This document shows positions 19,490 through 32,367 of a stretch of DNA of 64,000 bases, one piece after another. The stretch lies in the NCBI RefSeq assembly GCF_000014345.1, contig NC_009879.1, positions 248,001-312,000 of the forward strand. The letters are read 5' to 3'. The stretch's first letter is position 1. Every line of letters begins with the position of its first letter. The stretch is from Rickettsia canadensis str. McKiel. GTDB lineage: Bacteria; Pseudomonadota; Alphaproteobacteria; Rickettsiales; Rickettsiaceae. Both the position numbers and the translations under genes were made by a program. The notes below the pieces were generated by a model. That model had not been told where the DNA came from. It saw nothing but the letters and a program-made list of their open reading frames with translations, and searched no databases.

Positions 19490-20397
19490 AAGTAATCTTT
19501 ATGGGAACACCTGAATTTGCAGTACCAACTCTTAAAAAACTTATAGCTCATCATGAAGTGACGGCTGTTTTTACGCAGCAACCTAAAGCTAAGGGCAGAG
19601 GTCTTAGCTTAGCTCAATCCCCGATCCATCAACTAGCATGTGAGCATCAGATTCCTGTTTATACTCCTTCTACTCTTCGTAATGATAAAACAATAAATCT
19701 TATTAATAAGGTTAATGCTGATATTATAGTTGTTATTGCATATGGTTTTATTGTGCCGAAAGCGATATTAGATGCTAAAAAATATGGTTGTCTTAATATC
19801 CATCCATCTGATTTGCCTCGTCACAGAGGAGCTGCTCCTCTACAGCGGACTATTATTGAGGGAGATAAAACAAGTAGTGTATGTATTATGCGTATGGATA
19901 CAGGGCTTGATACAGGCGATATATTGATGAAAGAAGATTTTGATTTAGAAGAAAGAACAACATTGAAAGAATTACATAATAAATGTGCTAATTTAGGAGC
20001 GGAATTATTAATAAACACACTTGTAAATATCGATAATATAGTACCGATAAAACAGTCAAGTGACGGCATTACGTATGCTCATAAACTAACCAAGCAAGAA
20101 GGAAAAATTAATTGGCAGGATTCCGCTTATTCTATTGATTGTAAAATAAGGGGTATGAATCCTTGGCCTGGAGTATATTTTAGTTATGATGATAAAATAA
20201 TTAAAATTCTTGAAGCAGAATATTTAAATGTGGATCATCACTTTACTCCCGGTACCGTTATTAGTGATAAGCTGGAAATAGCTTGTGGAAGTGGTATATT
20301 ACAAGTAAAAAAACTTCAACAAGAGAGTAAAAAAGCTTTGAATATAGAAGAATTTTTACTTGGTACACGTATTTTAAAAGCTACAGTATTAAAATAA
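19486..20397 (+). CDS. fmt: Methionyl-tRNA formyltransferase
   Basis: 303 residues. N-terminal formyltransferase domain with [16 protein letters not shown], the catalytic triad N104 and H106 in [16 protein letters not shown] and D142 in [10 protein letters not shown], then the C-terminal tRNA-binding domain ([20 protein letters not shown] and the final [10 protein letters not shown]). It formylates initiator Met-tRNA using 10-formyl-THF. Translationally coupled to def through ATGA. The 23S rRNA gene lies downstream, the rearranged order known for Rickettsia. Confidence 0.96.
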   Translation: MKVIFMGTPEFAVPTLKKLIAHHEVTAVFTQQPKAKGRGLSLAQSPIHQLACEHQIPVYTPSTLRNDKTINLINKVNADIIVVIAYGFIVPKAILDAKKYGCLNIHPSDLPRHRGAAPLQRTIIEGDKTSSVCIMRMDTGLDTGDILMKEDFDLEERTTLKELHNKCANLGAELLINTLVNIDNIVPIKQSSDGITYAHKLTKQEGKINWQDSAYSIDCKIRGMNPWPGVYFSYDDKIIKILEAEYLNVDHHFTPGTVISDKLEIACGSGILQVKKLQQESKKALNIEEFLLGTRILKATVLK

Positions 20398-20407
20398 GAG
20401 TATTATT

Positions 20408-20960
20408 ATGAGTAAAGATAAAAAAGAAGTTACATTTAATTATAATTTACGTTAAGAAGTTTACCTCAAAATTTGAAGAGAACAGTAATATTTGTTCTGT
20501 AAAAAGGAAAGTAATTAATATAGTAGAGGATAAAGATTATACTAAGCTTCTTATAGAAAATTCTTTGTAAAAACTCCACATAGCAAAACATCTCAATATG
20601 AGAATAGTGGCTTTATTACAAAGCCGGCGAACATATTAACTGATCCAAAGCAAATAAAAGAAATTTCAAAATTATATGCTCATATTAAATTTGCTGCTTT
20701 ACAGAAAAATATTTTAGGTAAATTTGATAAGAATGGTAAATATATCCAATGGTTTTGAAATTGATGAAAATATATTATTTAGAAAAGATAATAAATTATT
20801 GTTTATAACAACTCAAAACAGTTTGATAACGAGAGGAGATGAAATAAAAGCAGAAATCATATTTTACAAAAAGGCAGGTTCTTTTTTGAAGCTTTAGATG
20901 GTAAGGTAGATAAATTAGGTGCTGCAAGTCTAAACAAAAACCCGAAAGTTTGCTCTAAGA
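20408..20960 (+). pseudogene. Unidentified gene relic between fmt and 23S rRNA
   Basis: ATG 20408 opens MSKDKKEVTFNYNLR and stops; further pieces in other frames read SGFITKPANILTDPKQIKEI then SKLYAHIKFAALQKNILGKF, and FFEALDGKVDKLGAASLNKN. The order and lysine-rich style suggest one broken gene of about 180 codons. I do not recognise it. It ends about 70 bases before the rRNA promoter. Confidence 0.45.
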
Positions 20961-21033
20961 AGAGACTAAAGTAACTTAGTAGGTACCTCATAAAAAATAA
21001 AATAATAAAATTAAAATTATTTGAAATTAGTGT

Positions 21034-21062
21034 TTGACAAGCTTTAAAAAAATAGATATAAA
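21034..21062 (+). promoter_or_regulatory. Strong sigma70 promoter of the 23S-5S operon
   Basis: Consensus -35 TTGACA at 21034-21039 and TATAAA at 21057-21062 with 17 bases between. It places the start near 21069, about 160 bases before 23S rRNA, so 23S-5S has its own promoter independent of fmt. Confidence 0.8.
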
Positions 21063-21205
21063 ATCATCACACAAAGTTTGAAACGTAAAACTTTGTAGCT
21101 GTTTAAAAAGTTGATAAAGCTAAAAACTAAATACACCGCGATAATAAAAATTTATGTCGTGAGTAGATACTGAAAATAATTGTGAAATTAATTCTGTATG
21201 CATCG

Positions 21206-21215
21206 TGTAATCTCA
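21206..21215 (+). promoter_or_regulatory. Leader half of a 23S rRNA processing stem
   Basis: TGTAATCTCA at 21206-21215 is the exact reverse complement of TGAGATTACA at 23994-24003, just beyond the 23S 3' end; GTAAAT and ATTTAC extend the helix nearer the mature ends. This is the expected RNase III-type processing stem bracketing 23S. Confidence 0.6.
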
Positions 21216-21226
21216 AGTTAAACGCG

Positions 21227-23989
<2,763 letters not shown>

Positions 23990-24249
23990 GCTGTGAGATT
24001 ACATATGTATATAGTATTAATGCTGCAAGAATGTAGTATCAACTCACAAAGTTATCAGGTTTTATATATATAGCTTTATCAATGAATAAAGATGTTGTTG
24101 TATGACTTAATTTGTTATAGGCTTTGACCACAATATCTAGTAAAAATTACTTTGCTGAGTATCGTAGTAAAAGTTAGGGTATATAGTGTTAAGACTTTTT
24201 TAGAGTTGTACAACAATATTTTCTATCTTTTGAAAAGTTTGTATTGCTA
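23990..24249 (+). other. 23S-5S internal transcribed spacer
   Basis: About 260 bases, AT-rich, without tRNA genes. It contains the 3' half of the 23S processing stem (23994-24003). Nothing else is recognised. Confidence 0.6.
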
Positions 24250-24366
24250 GCTTGGTGGTTATAGCATGAGTGAAACACACGATCCCATCCCGAACTCGAA
24301 CGTGAAACCTCATAGCGCTAATGGTACTATGTCATAAGGCATGGGAGAGTAAGTCGCTGCCAAGCT
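24250..24366 (+). rRNA. rrf: 5S ribosomal RNA
   Basis: CTTGGTGGTTATAGCATGAG opens the gene and closes with GCTGCCAAG; the terminal helix pairs GCTTGG with CCAAGC. ACACGATCCCATCCCGAACTCG is the conserved loop region. It lies about 260 bases after 23S in an AT-rich spacer and completes the two-gene rRNA operon. No clear poly-T terminator follows. Confidence 0.95.
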
Positions 24367-24397
24367 TGCAATGCAAACTTTTAATTATCTTTCTTGT

Positions 24398-25043
24398 TAT
24401 GAGATACTTTTATACTCATAATTTTTATCTTTGTCTATTTTAGTAATGCTTACGCATTAAAGAATAAACATCAATTTACTTCCATAGAATCATTAAAATG
24501 TAACATAGAAATTAAAAAGCTGTATAAAGAAAAAAGACGGAGCAATTTATTTTAGTGTTACCAAATGGGATAGTAATTAATGAAGGTATGGGGTTTTAAC
24601 GTAAGAAGGTTATATTCTACACAATGACACTAAGCTTAGGTGATCAACATCGTATCTATAATTAATAATTTAAGATATTCATAGTAAATTAAGTCATTAG
24701 AAATACGATAAAATATGTATTTCTCATAAATACGCTTCTACCAGAAAAATAGTTAATCAAGAAGACTGAATAAAAAAATTGAGAAAATCAGTTTTAAGGT
24801 AATATATCTAGAGTTATCGTCTCCATATAAACATGCTCAGCTTTTTAATAAAGCAAAAATAAGTAGTAGAGATCGATCACGGCATAACTCCTCTTAGAAG
24901 TTTTTACAACAAAATGACAAATTATATGTTGTGTGATTATTCCTTTTTATGTAAATCAAACGACCGCAGAATATTTAGAATATGATATAAAAATCAATAT
25001 TGATGAATTTATTAAGTTTCTTAATGGGAAGTTAATTCCTTAA
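24398..25043 (+). pseudogene. Relic of a secreted or periplasmic protein
   Basis: Coding-like pieces on the plus strand: LIIFIFVYFSNAYA (a signal peptide with A-x-A cleavage site) followed by LKNKHQFTSIESLKCNIEIK then KLYKEKRRSNLF and a stop; in other frames ILVLPNGIVINEGMGF, VIYLELSSPYKHAQLFNKAK, and at the end VIIPFYVNQTTAEYLEYDIK followed by INIDEFIKFLNGKLIP and TAA 25043. The original product was roughly 200 residues. Its last bases overlap the zapE stop on the opposite strand. Family not recognised. Confidence 0.5.
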
Positions 25044-26213
25044 ATTATTATTTAATAAATAAGCTGCACTATTCATTTCATTTAATCTTGATATAGTGCG
25101 TTTGAATTCTTCACTTCGATTAGAACCTTGATATATTTTATTAGGGTCATCTTCTAAGCTCATAAATAAGAGTATTTTATAGAAATAGGCGTTATCGATA
25201 AAATTGATAAATCTAACGACCGTATTTGTATCGTTAGCATCGATAGTATGAACGTTTTGGACTATAATAACGTTGAAATTTTGACAAATATTGACATAAT
25301 CGATATAGCTAAGGTCTCTTGTAAATAATTCATTATAATCAGTGACTAATATTCTTTTATGCACTTTTTGAAATGATATTTTTCTACCTAAAACCTCAAT
25401 ATTTTGAGGAGTGAAATTAGTAGAGTTCTTTGCACACTCTCCTTCTAGAGGTAATTTGTACGTCAATTCAGAGCTCGTATCCTCATGTACTGGTATGGCT
25501 GTGGTGCTGTACTCCGTGTCTCCTATAAATTCCTCTCTATAAGTGAGTTTGGAAAGAACTCTATTATCGCTAATGTCTGTAATAATTTTTTCAAGTTTTT
25601 TTTGATTTTCTAGAGTTAAAGGATAAATAATTCTCTCTCCTTTAACTCCTAAAGCTTTATCAAATCGATAATCATGGTGATTATCTAGATATTTAACATA
25701 AAATGTATTATTGATTATCTTTATACAAGGTAAGAAAGATTCTCGTTGTAACCCATTTTTGTAAAGATTATTGGGACTCGTGTTAGATGTTATAAAAATA
25801 AAAATGTTTTGCTTTATTAGTTTATCAAATAATCTACCGATTATCATCGCATCGGTAATATCCTTAATTTCAAATTCATCTATACAAAGTACTCTAGTGT
25901 TTTTAGCATAATCTTTAGCAATTTTTAGAATAATATCTTTTTGATTTTCTGTTTGTAATTTATGCATTATTTTATGAATTTCCTGCATAAAGTTCTGATA
26001 ATGTATTATTATTTTAGATGCGGTTAATTCTTCAAAAAAAGAATTCATTAGCATAGTTTTGCCACTGCCCACCGGACCGTATAAATAAATTCCACTTTTT
26101 AGATTATTTTTGCTAAATATTTGAAGTAGTGTTCGAGGTTTATTAAGCTCTAAGGCAATCTCAGTTAACTCTTTTGATAAAGCAATTTGTTTTACGTCTA
26201 ATGGTATTGTCAC
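25032..26213 (-). CDS. zapE: ZapE/AFG1-family ATPase with in-frame RPE
   Basis: 393 residues. Walker A GPVGSGKTMLMNSF (K52) and Walker B VLCIDEFEIKDITDAMI, with GRLFDKL after it, identify the AFG1-like P-loop ATPase family; bacterial members (ZapE) act in division or membrane-protein turnover. ITSNTSPNNLYKNGLQRESF is the sensor region. Residues about 219-266 are an RPE insert (SKLTYREEFIGDTEYSTTAI ... LTYKLPLEGECAKNS); family sequence resumes at EVLGRKISFQKVHKRILV. Without it the protein is about 345 residues, normal for the family. The insert lies after the ATPase core in the C-terminal subdomain, where it is presumably tolerated. Confidence 0.92.
   Translation of the reverse strand: MTIPLDVKQIALSKELTEIALELNKPRTLLQIFSKNNLKSGIYLYGPVGSGKTMLMNSFFEELTASKIIIHYQNFMQEIHKIMHKLQTENQKDIILKIAKDYAKNTRVLCIDEFEIKDITDAMIIGRLFDKLIKQNIFIFITSNTSPNNLYKNGLQRESFLPCIKIINNTFYVKYLDNHHDYRFDKALGVKGERIIYPLTLENQKKLEKIITDISDNRVLSKLTYREEFIGDTEYSTTAIPVHEDTSSELTYKLPLEGECAKNSTNFTPQNIEVLGRKISFQKVHKRILVTDYNELFTRDLSYIDYVNICQNFNVIIVQNVHTIDANDTNTVVRFINFIDNAYFYKILLFMSLEDDPNKIYQGSNRSEEFKRTISRLNEMNSAAYLLNNNLRN
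25422..25558 (-). repeat. RPE-1-type palindromic element inside zapE
   Basis: Encodes TYREEFIGDTEYSTT and LTYKLPLEGECAK in the zapE frame. Slightly more diverged from the copies in queA and the NDUFA12-like gene. Boundaries approximate. Confidence 0.85.
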
Positions 26214-26732
26214 TCGATTATCTAATTCTTTGCTTTCAAAAGTAGTATTGCATAGTACTTAGTTTGTTATAGGTTTTTTCTAATCGGTAAATATAGTTTA
26301 ATTTTTTCAAAAACTCCCTTTACGTCTTCATATTTTTGTAAACATAGTAAATATTATTACAGTCATCTAGTATTTTAAGTCATATGTAATTTGATAGTTG
26401 CTTGTCCTAGTGTGTTGAACGAATCTTCTCAAAATATTTTTTCCATTAGTTCAAGCCCTTTTTATAAAGCATTTTTTAAAAATTAATAATATTTTGTTTA
26501 AGTTTATCATTATCGTTTAATATATTACATCGTACACAATCTATTTTTAAAAGAATATCTACCTTATATATTTAAAACTTGTTGCCAATCGCTTTTATTT
26601 GCACTAGGGCAGAGGAAGATGGCAGATATTAATATCTGCATGTTCATTATTATCACCTCTTGCATTGGACGGTTAGTAAAAAAGCTAAACCTTCTCTATA
26701 AAAGGTAATTTAGTAAGATTCTATGATACTAT
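26214..26732 (-). pseudogene. Unidentified minus-strand relic between zapE and queA
   Basis: Minus-strand pieces NMQILISAIFLCPSANKSDW then QQVLNI, KGLELMEKIF, EDSFNTLGQATIKLHMT and KYEDVKGVFEKIKLYLPIRK lie in order but in different frames with stops between. They suggest a broken helical protein. No family recognised; no intact gene in the 520 bases. Confidence 0.35.
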
Positions 26733-27893
26733 TCATATTTTTCTATACAAAAGTGTTGCATCGCCGTAGCTGAAAAAACGCATTTTTTCCTTTATAGCAT
26801 ATTTATATAATTTATGCATCTCTTTAAATCCTGCAAAAGCACATATAAGCATAAATAAAGTAGATTTCGGAAAATGGAAATTAGTAAGTAGAATATCTGC
26901 TGTTTGAAATTTAAAGCCTGGGGTTATGAATATATCAGTTTCAAAATCACAGGCTTTTACAGTGCCGTTATTGCAAGAACTCTCAAGGGTTCTAAGTGTT
27001 GTAGTGCCGACTGCAATAATGCGTTGCTTTTCTTGTTTTGCTTTATTGATCAGTCGAGCAGTGTCAGGAGTAATAGAGCAATATTCGGTATGCATTTTAT
27101 GCTCATGAATATTTTCGGTTTTTACCGGTAAAAAAGTTCCAGCTCCTACATGTAGTGTTAAAAAAGTGGTTTGTATATTTTTTGCTTTAAGTTTATTAAG
27201 TATATCGTTAGTAAAATGTAGTCCAGCCGTTGGTGCTGCAACTGAACCTTCTATACTACTATAAATGTTTTGGTAACGTTCATTATTGCTTTTTTGTGCT
27301 TCATGGTGTCTAATATAAAGCGGTAGCGGCATCTCACCGTATTTATCTAGGAACTCAAATACAGAAATATCATCAAGCTCGAATTTTACTTTAATCTCAC
27401 CTATTGCAAGTTTTTCAACAATGATTACCTTATGATTATCAAAATGAAACTCATCGCCTATATTAAGTCTTCGTGCAGGTTTTGCAAAAGCCGACCAACA
27501 ATTATTAGATAATCTTTGATTTAAATTTATTGTAATATTAGACCTCTTTTCCAACTCTACTTCTAGGGGTAATTTGTATGTTGATCCGGTACTCGAATCC
27601 TCACGTACGTTTGTGTACACTGCGGTTCTACATTCCATGTCTCCTTCAAATTTATCCCTATAAGCGAGTTTAGACAGAGGTCTATTTTTCTCTAAATTTA
27701 GCTTTGCCTTGATGACTTTGCTATTATTAAAGACTAATAAATCACCTTCTTTTAAGTAATCTATTATGTTGTAGAATTTAGTTTTAATAGGTGGCGTAGC
27801 AGCAATTAATAAATCCGAATGGTCACGTTTACTAGATGGATATTGTGCAATAAGTTCACTTGGCAAATCAAAGTCAAAATCAGATAGTTTCAT
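26733..27893 (-). CDS. queA: tRNA preQ1(34) S-adenosylmethionine ribosyltransferase-isomerase with in-frame RPE
   Basis: 386 residues against about 340 for typical Que[21 protein letters not shown], the [19 protein letters not shown] block, the [18 protein letters not shown] block and the final [11 protein letters not shown] are diagnostic. It transfers the ribosyl part of SAM to preQ1 in tRNA wobble position 34 during queuosine synthesis. Residues about 71-118 are an RPE insert ([20 protein letters not shown] ... [17 protein letters not shown]) in the N-terminal domain; removal gives about 338 residues. No other queuosine gene is in the window. Confidence 0.95.
   Translation of the reverse strand: MKLSDFDFDLPSELIAQYPSSKRDHSDLLIAATPPIKTKFYNIIDYLKEGDLLVFNNSKVIKAKLNLEKNRPLSKLAYRDKFEGDMECRTAVYTNVREDSSTGSTYKLPLEVELEKRSNITINLNQRLSNNCWSAFAKPARRLNIGDEFHFDNHKVIIVEKLAIGEIKVKFELDDISVFEFLDKYGEMPLPLYIRHHEAQKSNNERYQNIYSSIEGSVAAPTAGLHFTNDILNKLKAKNIQTTFLTLHVGAGTFLPVKTENIHEHKMHTEYCSITPDTARLINKAKQEKQRIIAVGTTTLRTLESSCNNGTVKACDFETDIFITPGFKFQTADILLTNFHFPKSTLFMLICAFAGFKEMHKLYKYAIKEKMRFFSYGDATLLYRKI
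27538..27682 (-). repeat. RPE-1-type palindromic element inside queA
   Basis: Encodes [20 protein letters not shown] and [13 protein letters not shown] in the queA frame. Closest to the copy in the NDUFA12-like gene. Boundaries approximate. Confidence 0.85.
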
Positions 27894-27989
27894 TTTAGTA
27901 GCTAAAAAAATTATTATAACAGCATATTACAATCTTGTTTTTTTGTGTATAGTAAAAATATTATTTATTGCATAATAAAAGGAAATATT

Positions 27990-28330
27990 TATGAAAATAC
28001 AAACAGAAAAAATAACGATATCCAATGATATGATTAGGGTTTTATGAACTATTAAGTCGTAAAGATATAGAAAAAAGAATGGGGCTGTATAATATAGATT
28101 ATTATGTCAATATCTGAAGAAGATAAAAGTAAAATAAAGTAAATATATTATTAATAATAATTCTTTTTTATAGTGCTGAAACGAAGCAGTTAGGGAAAAA
28201 ATAGATCTTTATGTAAAAAATTACGAACAAAAGTTAAAAGACGTTACACAATACTATATTCACCTTAAAAGCTCTATGTGCTTTTTAACTCGAAAATATT
28301 ATTAATAGTAAAACGGCTCATACTGACTTA
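27990..28330 (+). pseudogene. Small unidentified relic
   Basis: An ATG at 27990 preceded by AAAGGAAA opens MKIQTEKITISNDMIRVL and stops. Further on the plus strand gives NEAVREKIDLYVKNYEQKLK followed by DVTQYYIHLKSSMCFLTRKY. A broken gene of perhaps 100 codons, of unknown type. The rest of 27894-28528 is spacer with a palindromic repeat. Confidence 0.35.
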
Positions 28331-28375
28331 GTTAAAGGTTGAGGCTATTATTACCGCACTTGTTGCATGACTCCT

Positions 28376-28508
28376 ATGTTATTCCTGCGCAGAAGCGGGA
28401 ATCCAATACAACCTCTAAAAATACTTGTTTTTTTGTAGGTTTATTTTATCATATATGTAATATTATTAGACTAATTATTTTTGATTCGTACTTCCTCGGG
28501 AATGATAT
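28376..28508. repeat. Palindromic spacer repeat, type B
   Basis: TGTTATTCCTGCGCAGAAGC and CTTCCTCGGGAATGA are the diverged arms. It lies just past the 3' end of the ABC transporter gene, where its hairpin could also end transcription. Confidence 0.55.
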
Positions 28509-28528
28509 TGAACATAGGCAACACTGCC

Positions 28529-30319
28529 TTACACTATCAATCCTTTTACTTGAGAGTTCCATAATTTTTGATAGAGTTTACTATTTTTTAGTAATTCTGC
28601 GTGGCTACCGTCATCGATTATGCTTCCTTTTTCAAAAACTAAAATTCTATCCATATTTAGTAAAGTAGATAATCTGTGGGCAATAACTATCACAGTTTTA
28701 TTTTGCATTAAATATTCCATTGATTCTTGAATTAGGCTTTCCGTTTCACTATCTAAACTACTTGTTGCTTCATCGAGAATTAAAATAGGAGCATTTTTTA
28801 AGATAGCTCTTGCTATAATAATTCTTTGACGCTGACCGCCGGATAAATTATTCCCACGCTCTCCACACATAGTATCGTAACCGTCCGGTAAATTATTGAT
28901 AACATCATGTATATGTGCAGATTTTGCTGCTTCTATAACCTCCTCAATAGTAGCTTCTTTTGTCCCGTATCTGATATTTTCCAAAATAGTACGATGAAAA
29001 AGTACTGGTTCTTGGGGTATAAGGCTAATAGCTTTTCTAAGAGAATCTTGAGTTACATTTTTAATATTTTGATTATCTATTAAAATCATTCCTTCTGTTA
29101 TATCATGTAACCTAGTGAGCAAACTAATAAAAGTCGTTTTTCCCGAACCGGAAAATCCGACTAGTCCTACTTTTTGTTTACTTGGTATTAATACCGATTT
29201 ATTATAAAATAGATTATTATTATGATGATAATTAAACGTAACGTTTCTGAATTCAATCACACCTTCTTTGATATCTAAAGGAGTAGCATTTTCAATATCC
29301 GTTATAATATGTGGTGCCATTAAAGATAAACCTTGGTTAAATGCCCCGATCTGTTCAAACACATCGCCTATTTCTTGGGTTAAATCCCAAATATCGTCTG
29401 CTACATTTATACATAATGTTAGCACTAATACGCAATCACCTATAGTTATAGATAATTCACTGCGAAGTACCGACAAATAATAAATCATTATAAAAATCAT
29501 TATTGAACAAGAAGTCCCAAGAGCATAGCGTAATTTGAACATAAAGAATTGCATAGTTTGCTCATCGGCTATGGCATTTTCTACTCTTGTTTCTAGGTGT
29601 TGACGTTCAAATTTATGGGCTGTAAACATTCTAACCGCATTAATGTTGCTAATTGCATCTACGATACTACCGGCAACAAAAGATTGACTTCTAGCATAAT
29701 TTAACGAGTATTTATTGATTCTATCCGAGAAAAGAACACTAAGTCCTAAAAAAACTGTAATCCATAAAATAAATATCGTAGTAAAAACGTAATGTACCGA
29801 ATATAAAGCAATTAATGCAAAGACAATAATTGCTAGTTTACGAAGAATTTTTTCACCAAATATCGAAATGATCATCTCAAACGATCTTGCGGTTTCGGTA
29901 ATGCGATTGCTAATATGTCCTGCTAGATTATCCTGAAAGAATTTATGGCTATGATATTGTGTATAATTATAAAGTTCATTTAGTATTGTCCCTTTTATTA
30001 CGGGCATAGTCTTTAGATACAAATAATCATATGAACGATATGCTATATTAATACTCTCCCACCAAAGAGCATAAAATACTGCCCAGTAAATCATGGAAGA
30101 TAAAAAGTTATGAGTATTCTTATCTCTAAAAGATTCAATTAAATCAATGATTTTCTGAAGTAATATACTATCAATTGCTGGAATCATACCGAGTAAAATA
30201 CAGATTACAGTTAATAAAGTAATTTTAACTTTATCGAATTTTAAAAAATAAATACCTAAGCTAAATGTTGATTTGGATAAAGTAGGGTATTTTATCACGA
30301 TAATGAACCTCAATTTCAC
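28529..30319 (-). CDS. ABC exporter, fused membrane and ATPase domains
   Basis: 596 residues. The N-terminal half (about 25-320) has six hydrophobic segments of the type I exporter fold. The ATPase domain has Walker A GFSGSGKTTF, Q-loop LIPQEPVLF, signature LSGGQRQRIIIARAIL, Walker B ILILDEATSSLD and H-loop IVIAHRLSTL, all intact. Works as a homodimer in the inner membrane. MsbA-like and multidrug exporters look alike at this level, so the substrate (lipid A, peptide or drug) is not decided. The first 12 residues are weakly supported and the true start may lie a little inside. A decayed ABC transporter sits at 41-42.4 kb. Confidence 0.9.
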   Translation of the reverse strand: MKLRFIIVIKYPTLSKSTFSLGIYFLKFDKVKITLLTVICILLGMIPAIDSILLQKIIDLIESFRDKNTHNFLSSMIYWAVFYALWWESINIAYRSYDYLYLKTMPVIKGTILNELYNYTQYHSHKFFQDNLAGHISNRITETARSFEMIISIFGEKILRKLAIIVFALIALYSVHYVFTTIFILWITVFLGLSVLFSDRINKYSLNYARSQSFVAGSIVDAISNINAVRMFTAHKFERQHLETRVENAIADEQTMQFFMFKLRYALGTSCSIMIFIMIYYLSVLRSELSITIGDCVLVLTLCINVADDIWDLTQEIGDVFEQIGAFNQGLSLMAPHIITDIENATPLDIKEGVIEFRNVTFNYHHNNNLFYNKSVLIPSKQKVGLVGFSGSGKTTFISLLTRLHDITEGMILIDNQNIKNVTQDSLRKAISLIPQEPVLFHRTILENIRYGTKEATIEEVIEAAKSAHIHDVINNLPDGYDTMCGERGNNLSGGQRQRIIIARAILKNAPILILDEATSSLDSETESLIQESMEYLMQNKTVIVIAHRLSTLLNMDRILVFEKGSIIDDGSHAELLKNSKLYQKLWNSQVKGLIV

Positions 30320-30482
30320 AATAATATATTAATGCGTGTTATTTTAGAGCTTATATTTAATTTAATTATTTTGCAAAAATATACCTAAAAATATTAAATG
30401 TATGGAAAAATAATAAACAAGCCTTGCTTCTTACCCTAAATAATGCTACAAAATTCAGACAATAACTTCAAAATCATTGGAA

Positions 30483-30755
30483 ATGCAAGAACAAGAATTA
30501 TCTAGTAATTTTTTAGAAGAACAAGAAAAGTCTAAGGAAGACCCGTCTCCGTTCTTTGACGTAAAATATATTTGTCAAGCAAGTTTATTAATTACGGATT
30601 CTATCCAAAAAGGCTATGATGTAACACAATTGCCCAATGGTGATGTTAATGTTACAGAAGTAAGAATAGTAAATGTTCATTATAATTGGAACTCCGAAAA
30701 AGGAAAATTTGTTAAAACTAATCAGATAGAATTTAATAATAGCAAAAGCGTCTAA
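30483..30755 (+). CDS. DUF2671-like hypothetical protein
   Basis: 90 residues from ATG 30483 (a TTG at 30477 would add two). An acidic N-terminus (MQEQELSSNFLEEQEKSKED) leads into FFDVKYICQASLLITDSIQK, GYDVTQLPNGDVNVTEVRIV and NVHYNWNSEKGKFVKTNQIE. The style fits a small family known only from Rickettsia (DUF2671), function unknown. No signal peptide or membrane segment. Intact and surrounded by spacer, with the ABC exporter divergent upstream and cydA downstream. Family name is from memory of the pattern. Confidence 0.65.
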   Translation: MQEQELSSNFLEEQEKSKEDPSPFFDVKYICQASLLITDSIQKGYDVTQLPNGDVNVTEVRIVNVHYNWNSEKGKFVKTNQIEFNNSKSV

Positions 30756-30786
30756 TTAAATCAAATACTGTATTGATGTTATTGTA

Positions 30787-30918
30787 TTTTATTCCTGCGG
30801 AAGCGGGAATCAAGAGGAAAACATGAAAAGTTTGTTTTTCATATGTTTATTTCGTCAAACATATAATTTTTACCATATTAAAGCTATTTTTTTGGATTCC
30901 CACCTCCGTGGGAAGGAT
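30787..30918. repeat. Palindromic spacer repeat, type B
   Basis: ATTCCTGCGGAAGCGGGAAT on the left and GGATTCCCACCTCCGTGGGA on the right, AT-rich centre. It ends only 9 bases before the cydA start codon, so it lies in the cydA leader and may displace or provide its ribosome binding region. Confidence 0.7.
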
Positions 30919-30926
30919 ATATTATA

Positions 30927-32291
30927 ATGGAATTTGATCAAGTATTATTATCGAGGATTCAATTTGCTTTTACCATAAGCTTTCATGTAATATTCCCTGC
31001 CTTTACTATAGGGCTTGCAAGCTTTTTAGTGGTAATTGAAGGGTTGTGGTTAAACACAAAAAAGCAAGTTTATAAAGAAATATACAAATTTTGGATGAAG
31101 ATTTTTGCTGTTACTTTCGGTATGGGGGTGGTTTCAGGTGTTGTAATGTCTTATCAATTCGGTACTAATTGGTCGAATTTTTCAGATAAGGTTGGAAATG
31201 TCCTCGGACCACTTCTCGGTTTTGAAGTATTTACTGCCTTTTTCCTCGAATCTTCTTTTTTAGGTATAATGTTATTTGGCTTTAATAAAGTCAGTAAAAA
31301 AGTGCATTTTATTTCTACGTTAATAGTTGCTATTGGTACTGTAATCTCAGCTTTTTGGATACTTGCAGCCAGTAGCTGGATGCATACGCCTGCGGGTTTT
31401 GAACTGCAAGGCAAATGGTTCTTTTATCCTTTAAATTGGTTAGAAATTATCTTTAATCCTTCTTTCCCATATCGATTTTTCCATATGATTACGGCGGCTT
31501 ATTTAACTACTTCTTTTGTAATCGGTGGTGTAGGTAGTTTTTATTTACTAAATAATCGTTATAAAGAGCATGCTAAAATTATGCTTTTTATGGCGGTGTT
31601 AATGGCATTAATCGTTGCACCTATTCAAATATTTATCGGTGATCTACACGGTTTAAATACTCTTAAATATCAGCCGGTTAAGGTTGCAGCTATAGAAGGT
31701 ATTTGGAATACGGAAAAAGGGGCAGCTTTAAATCTTATAGGTTTTCCTGACGAGGAAGAAGAAAAAACAAAATATGCTATAGAAATACCTTATGCTAGTA
31801 GTTTGATCTTAACGCATAGCTTAGAGGGTGAAGTGAAAGGGTTAAAAGAATGGACACAAGAAGAGCGTCCGCCGGTTGCAGTGGTATTTTTTAGCTTCCG
31901 TATTATGGTAGGCATTGGTTTCTTAATGGTGTTTACAGGTGTAGCTGGCTTATATCTTTATTTGAAGAAAAGATTATATACTACGCATTGGTTTCAATAT
32001 TGGTATATATTAATGTCGCCTTCAGGTTTTATTGCAGTACTTGCTGGCTGGTTTGTAACTGAGGTAGGTAGACAACCTTATATAGTGTATAATATTTTAA
32101 AAACTATGGATACAGTATCACCGGTACTTGGCAAATATGTATTTATTTCTCTAATTGCTTTTATAGTAGTATATGCGCTCATTTTTGGAGCTGGTATATA
32201 TTACATAATGCATTTGATAAAGAAAGGTATAGAGGCGATAGATAATAAAGAAATGTATGGAGAGATCAGTTTGAACAACCCATTGTTATAA
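30927..32291 (+). CDS. cydA: Cytochrome bd-type quinol oxidase subunit I
   Basis: 454 residues. Haem ligands align with the family: H20 (ISFHVIFPAF), H186 (PYRFFHMITAAYL) and M327 (FSFRIMVGIG). GIWNTEKGAALNLIGFPDEE and GLKEWTQEERPPVA bracket a short quinol loop, so it belongs to the short-Q-loop (CIO-like) type and not the long E. coli type. With CydB it oxidises quinol and reduces oxygen in the inner membrane without pumping protons. cydB follows after a 683-base gap that holds a dead toxin-antitoxin pair. Confidence 0.96.
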   Translation: MEFDQVLLSRIQFAFTISFHVIFPAFTIGLASFLVVIEGLWLNTKKQVYKEIYKFWMKIFAVTFGMGVVSGVVMSYQFGTNWSNFSDKVGNVLGPLLGFEVFTAFFLESSFLGIMLFGFNKVSKKVHFISTLIVAIGTVISAFWILAASSWMHTPAGFELQGKWFFYPLNWLEIIFNPSFPYRFFHMITAAYLTTSFVIGGVGSFYLLNNRYKEHAKIMLFMAVLMALIVAPIQIFIGDLHGLNTLKYQPVKVAAIEGIWNTEKGAALNLIGFPDEEEEKTKYAIEIPYASSLILTHSLEGEVKGLKEWTQEERPPVAVVFFSFRIMVGIGFLMVFTGVAGLYLYLKKRLYTTHWFQYWYILMSPSGFIAVLAGWFVTEVGRQPYIVYNILKTMDTVSPVLGKYVFISLIAFIVVYALIFGAGIYYIMHLIKKGIEAIDNKEMYGEISLNNPLL

Positions 32292-32367
32292 AATAGTTTT
32301 TATATTAAAGGTATTTTGTGTTATTATAACTATATTTATTGAATAATCAAAAATACATTTTTTAAAT

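Noticed and set aside
28339..28668. Plus-strand open frame of 109 codons
   Set aside because: It covers a palindromic repeat and the 3' end of the ABC exporter on the other strand; no protein features of its own.
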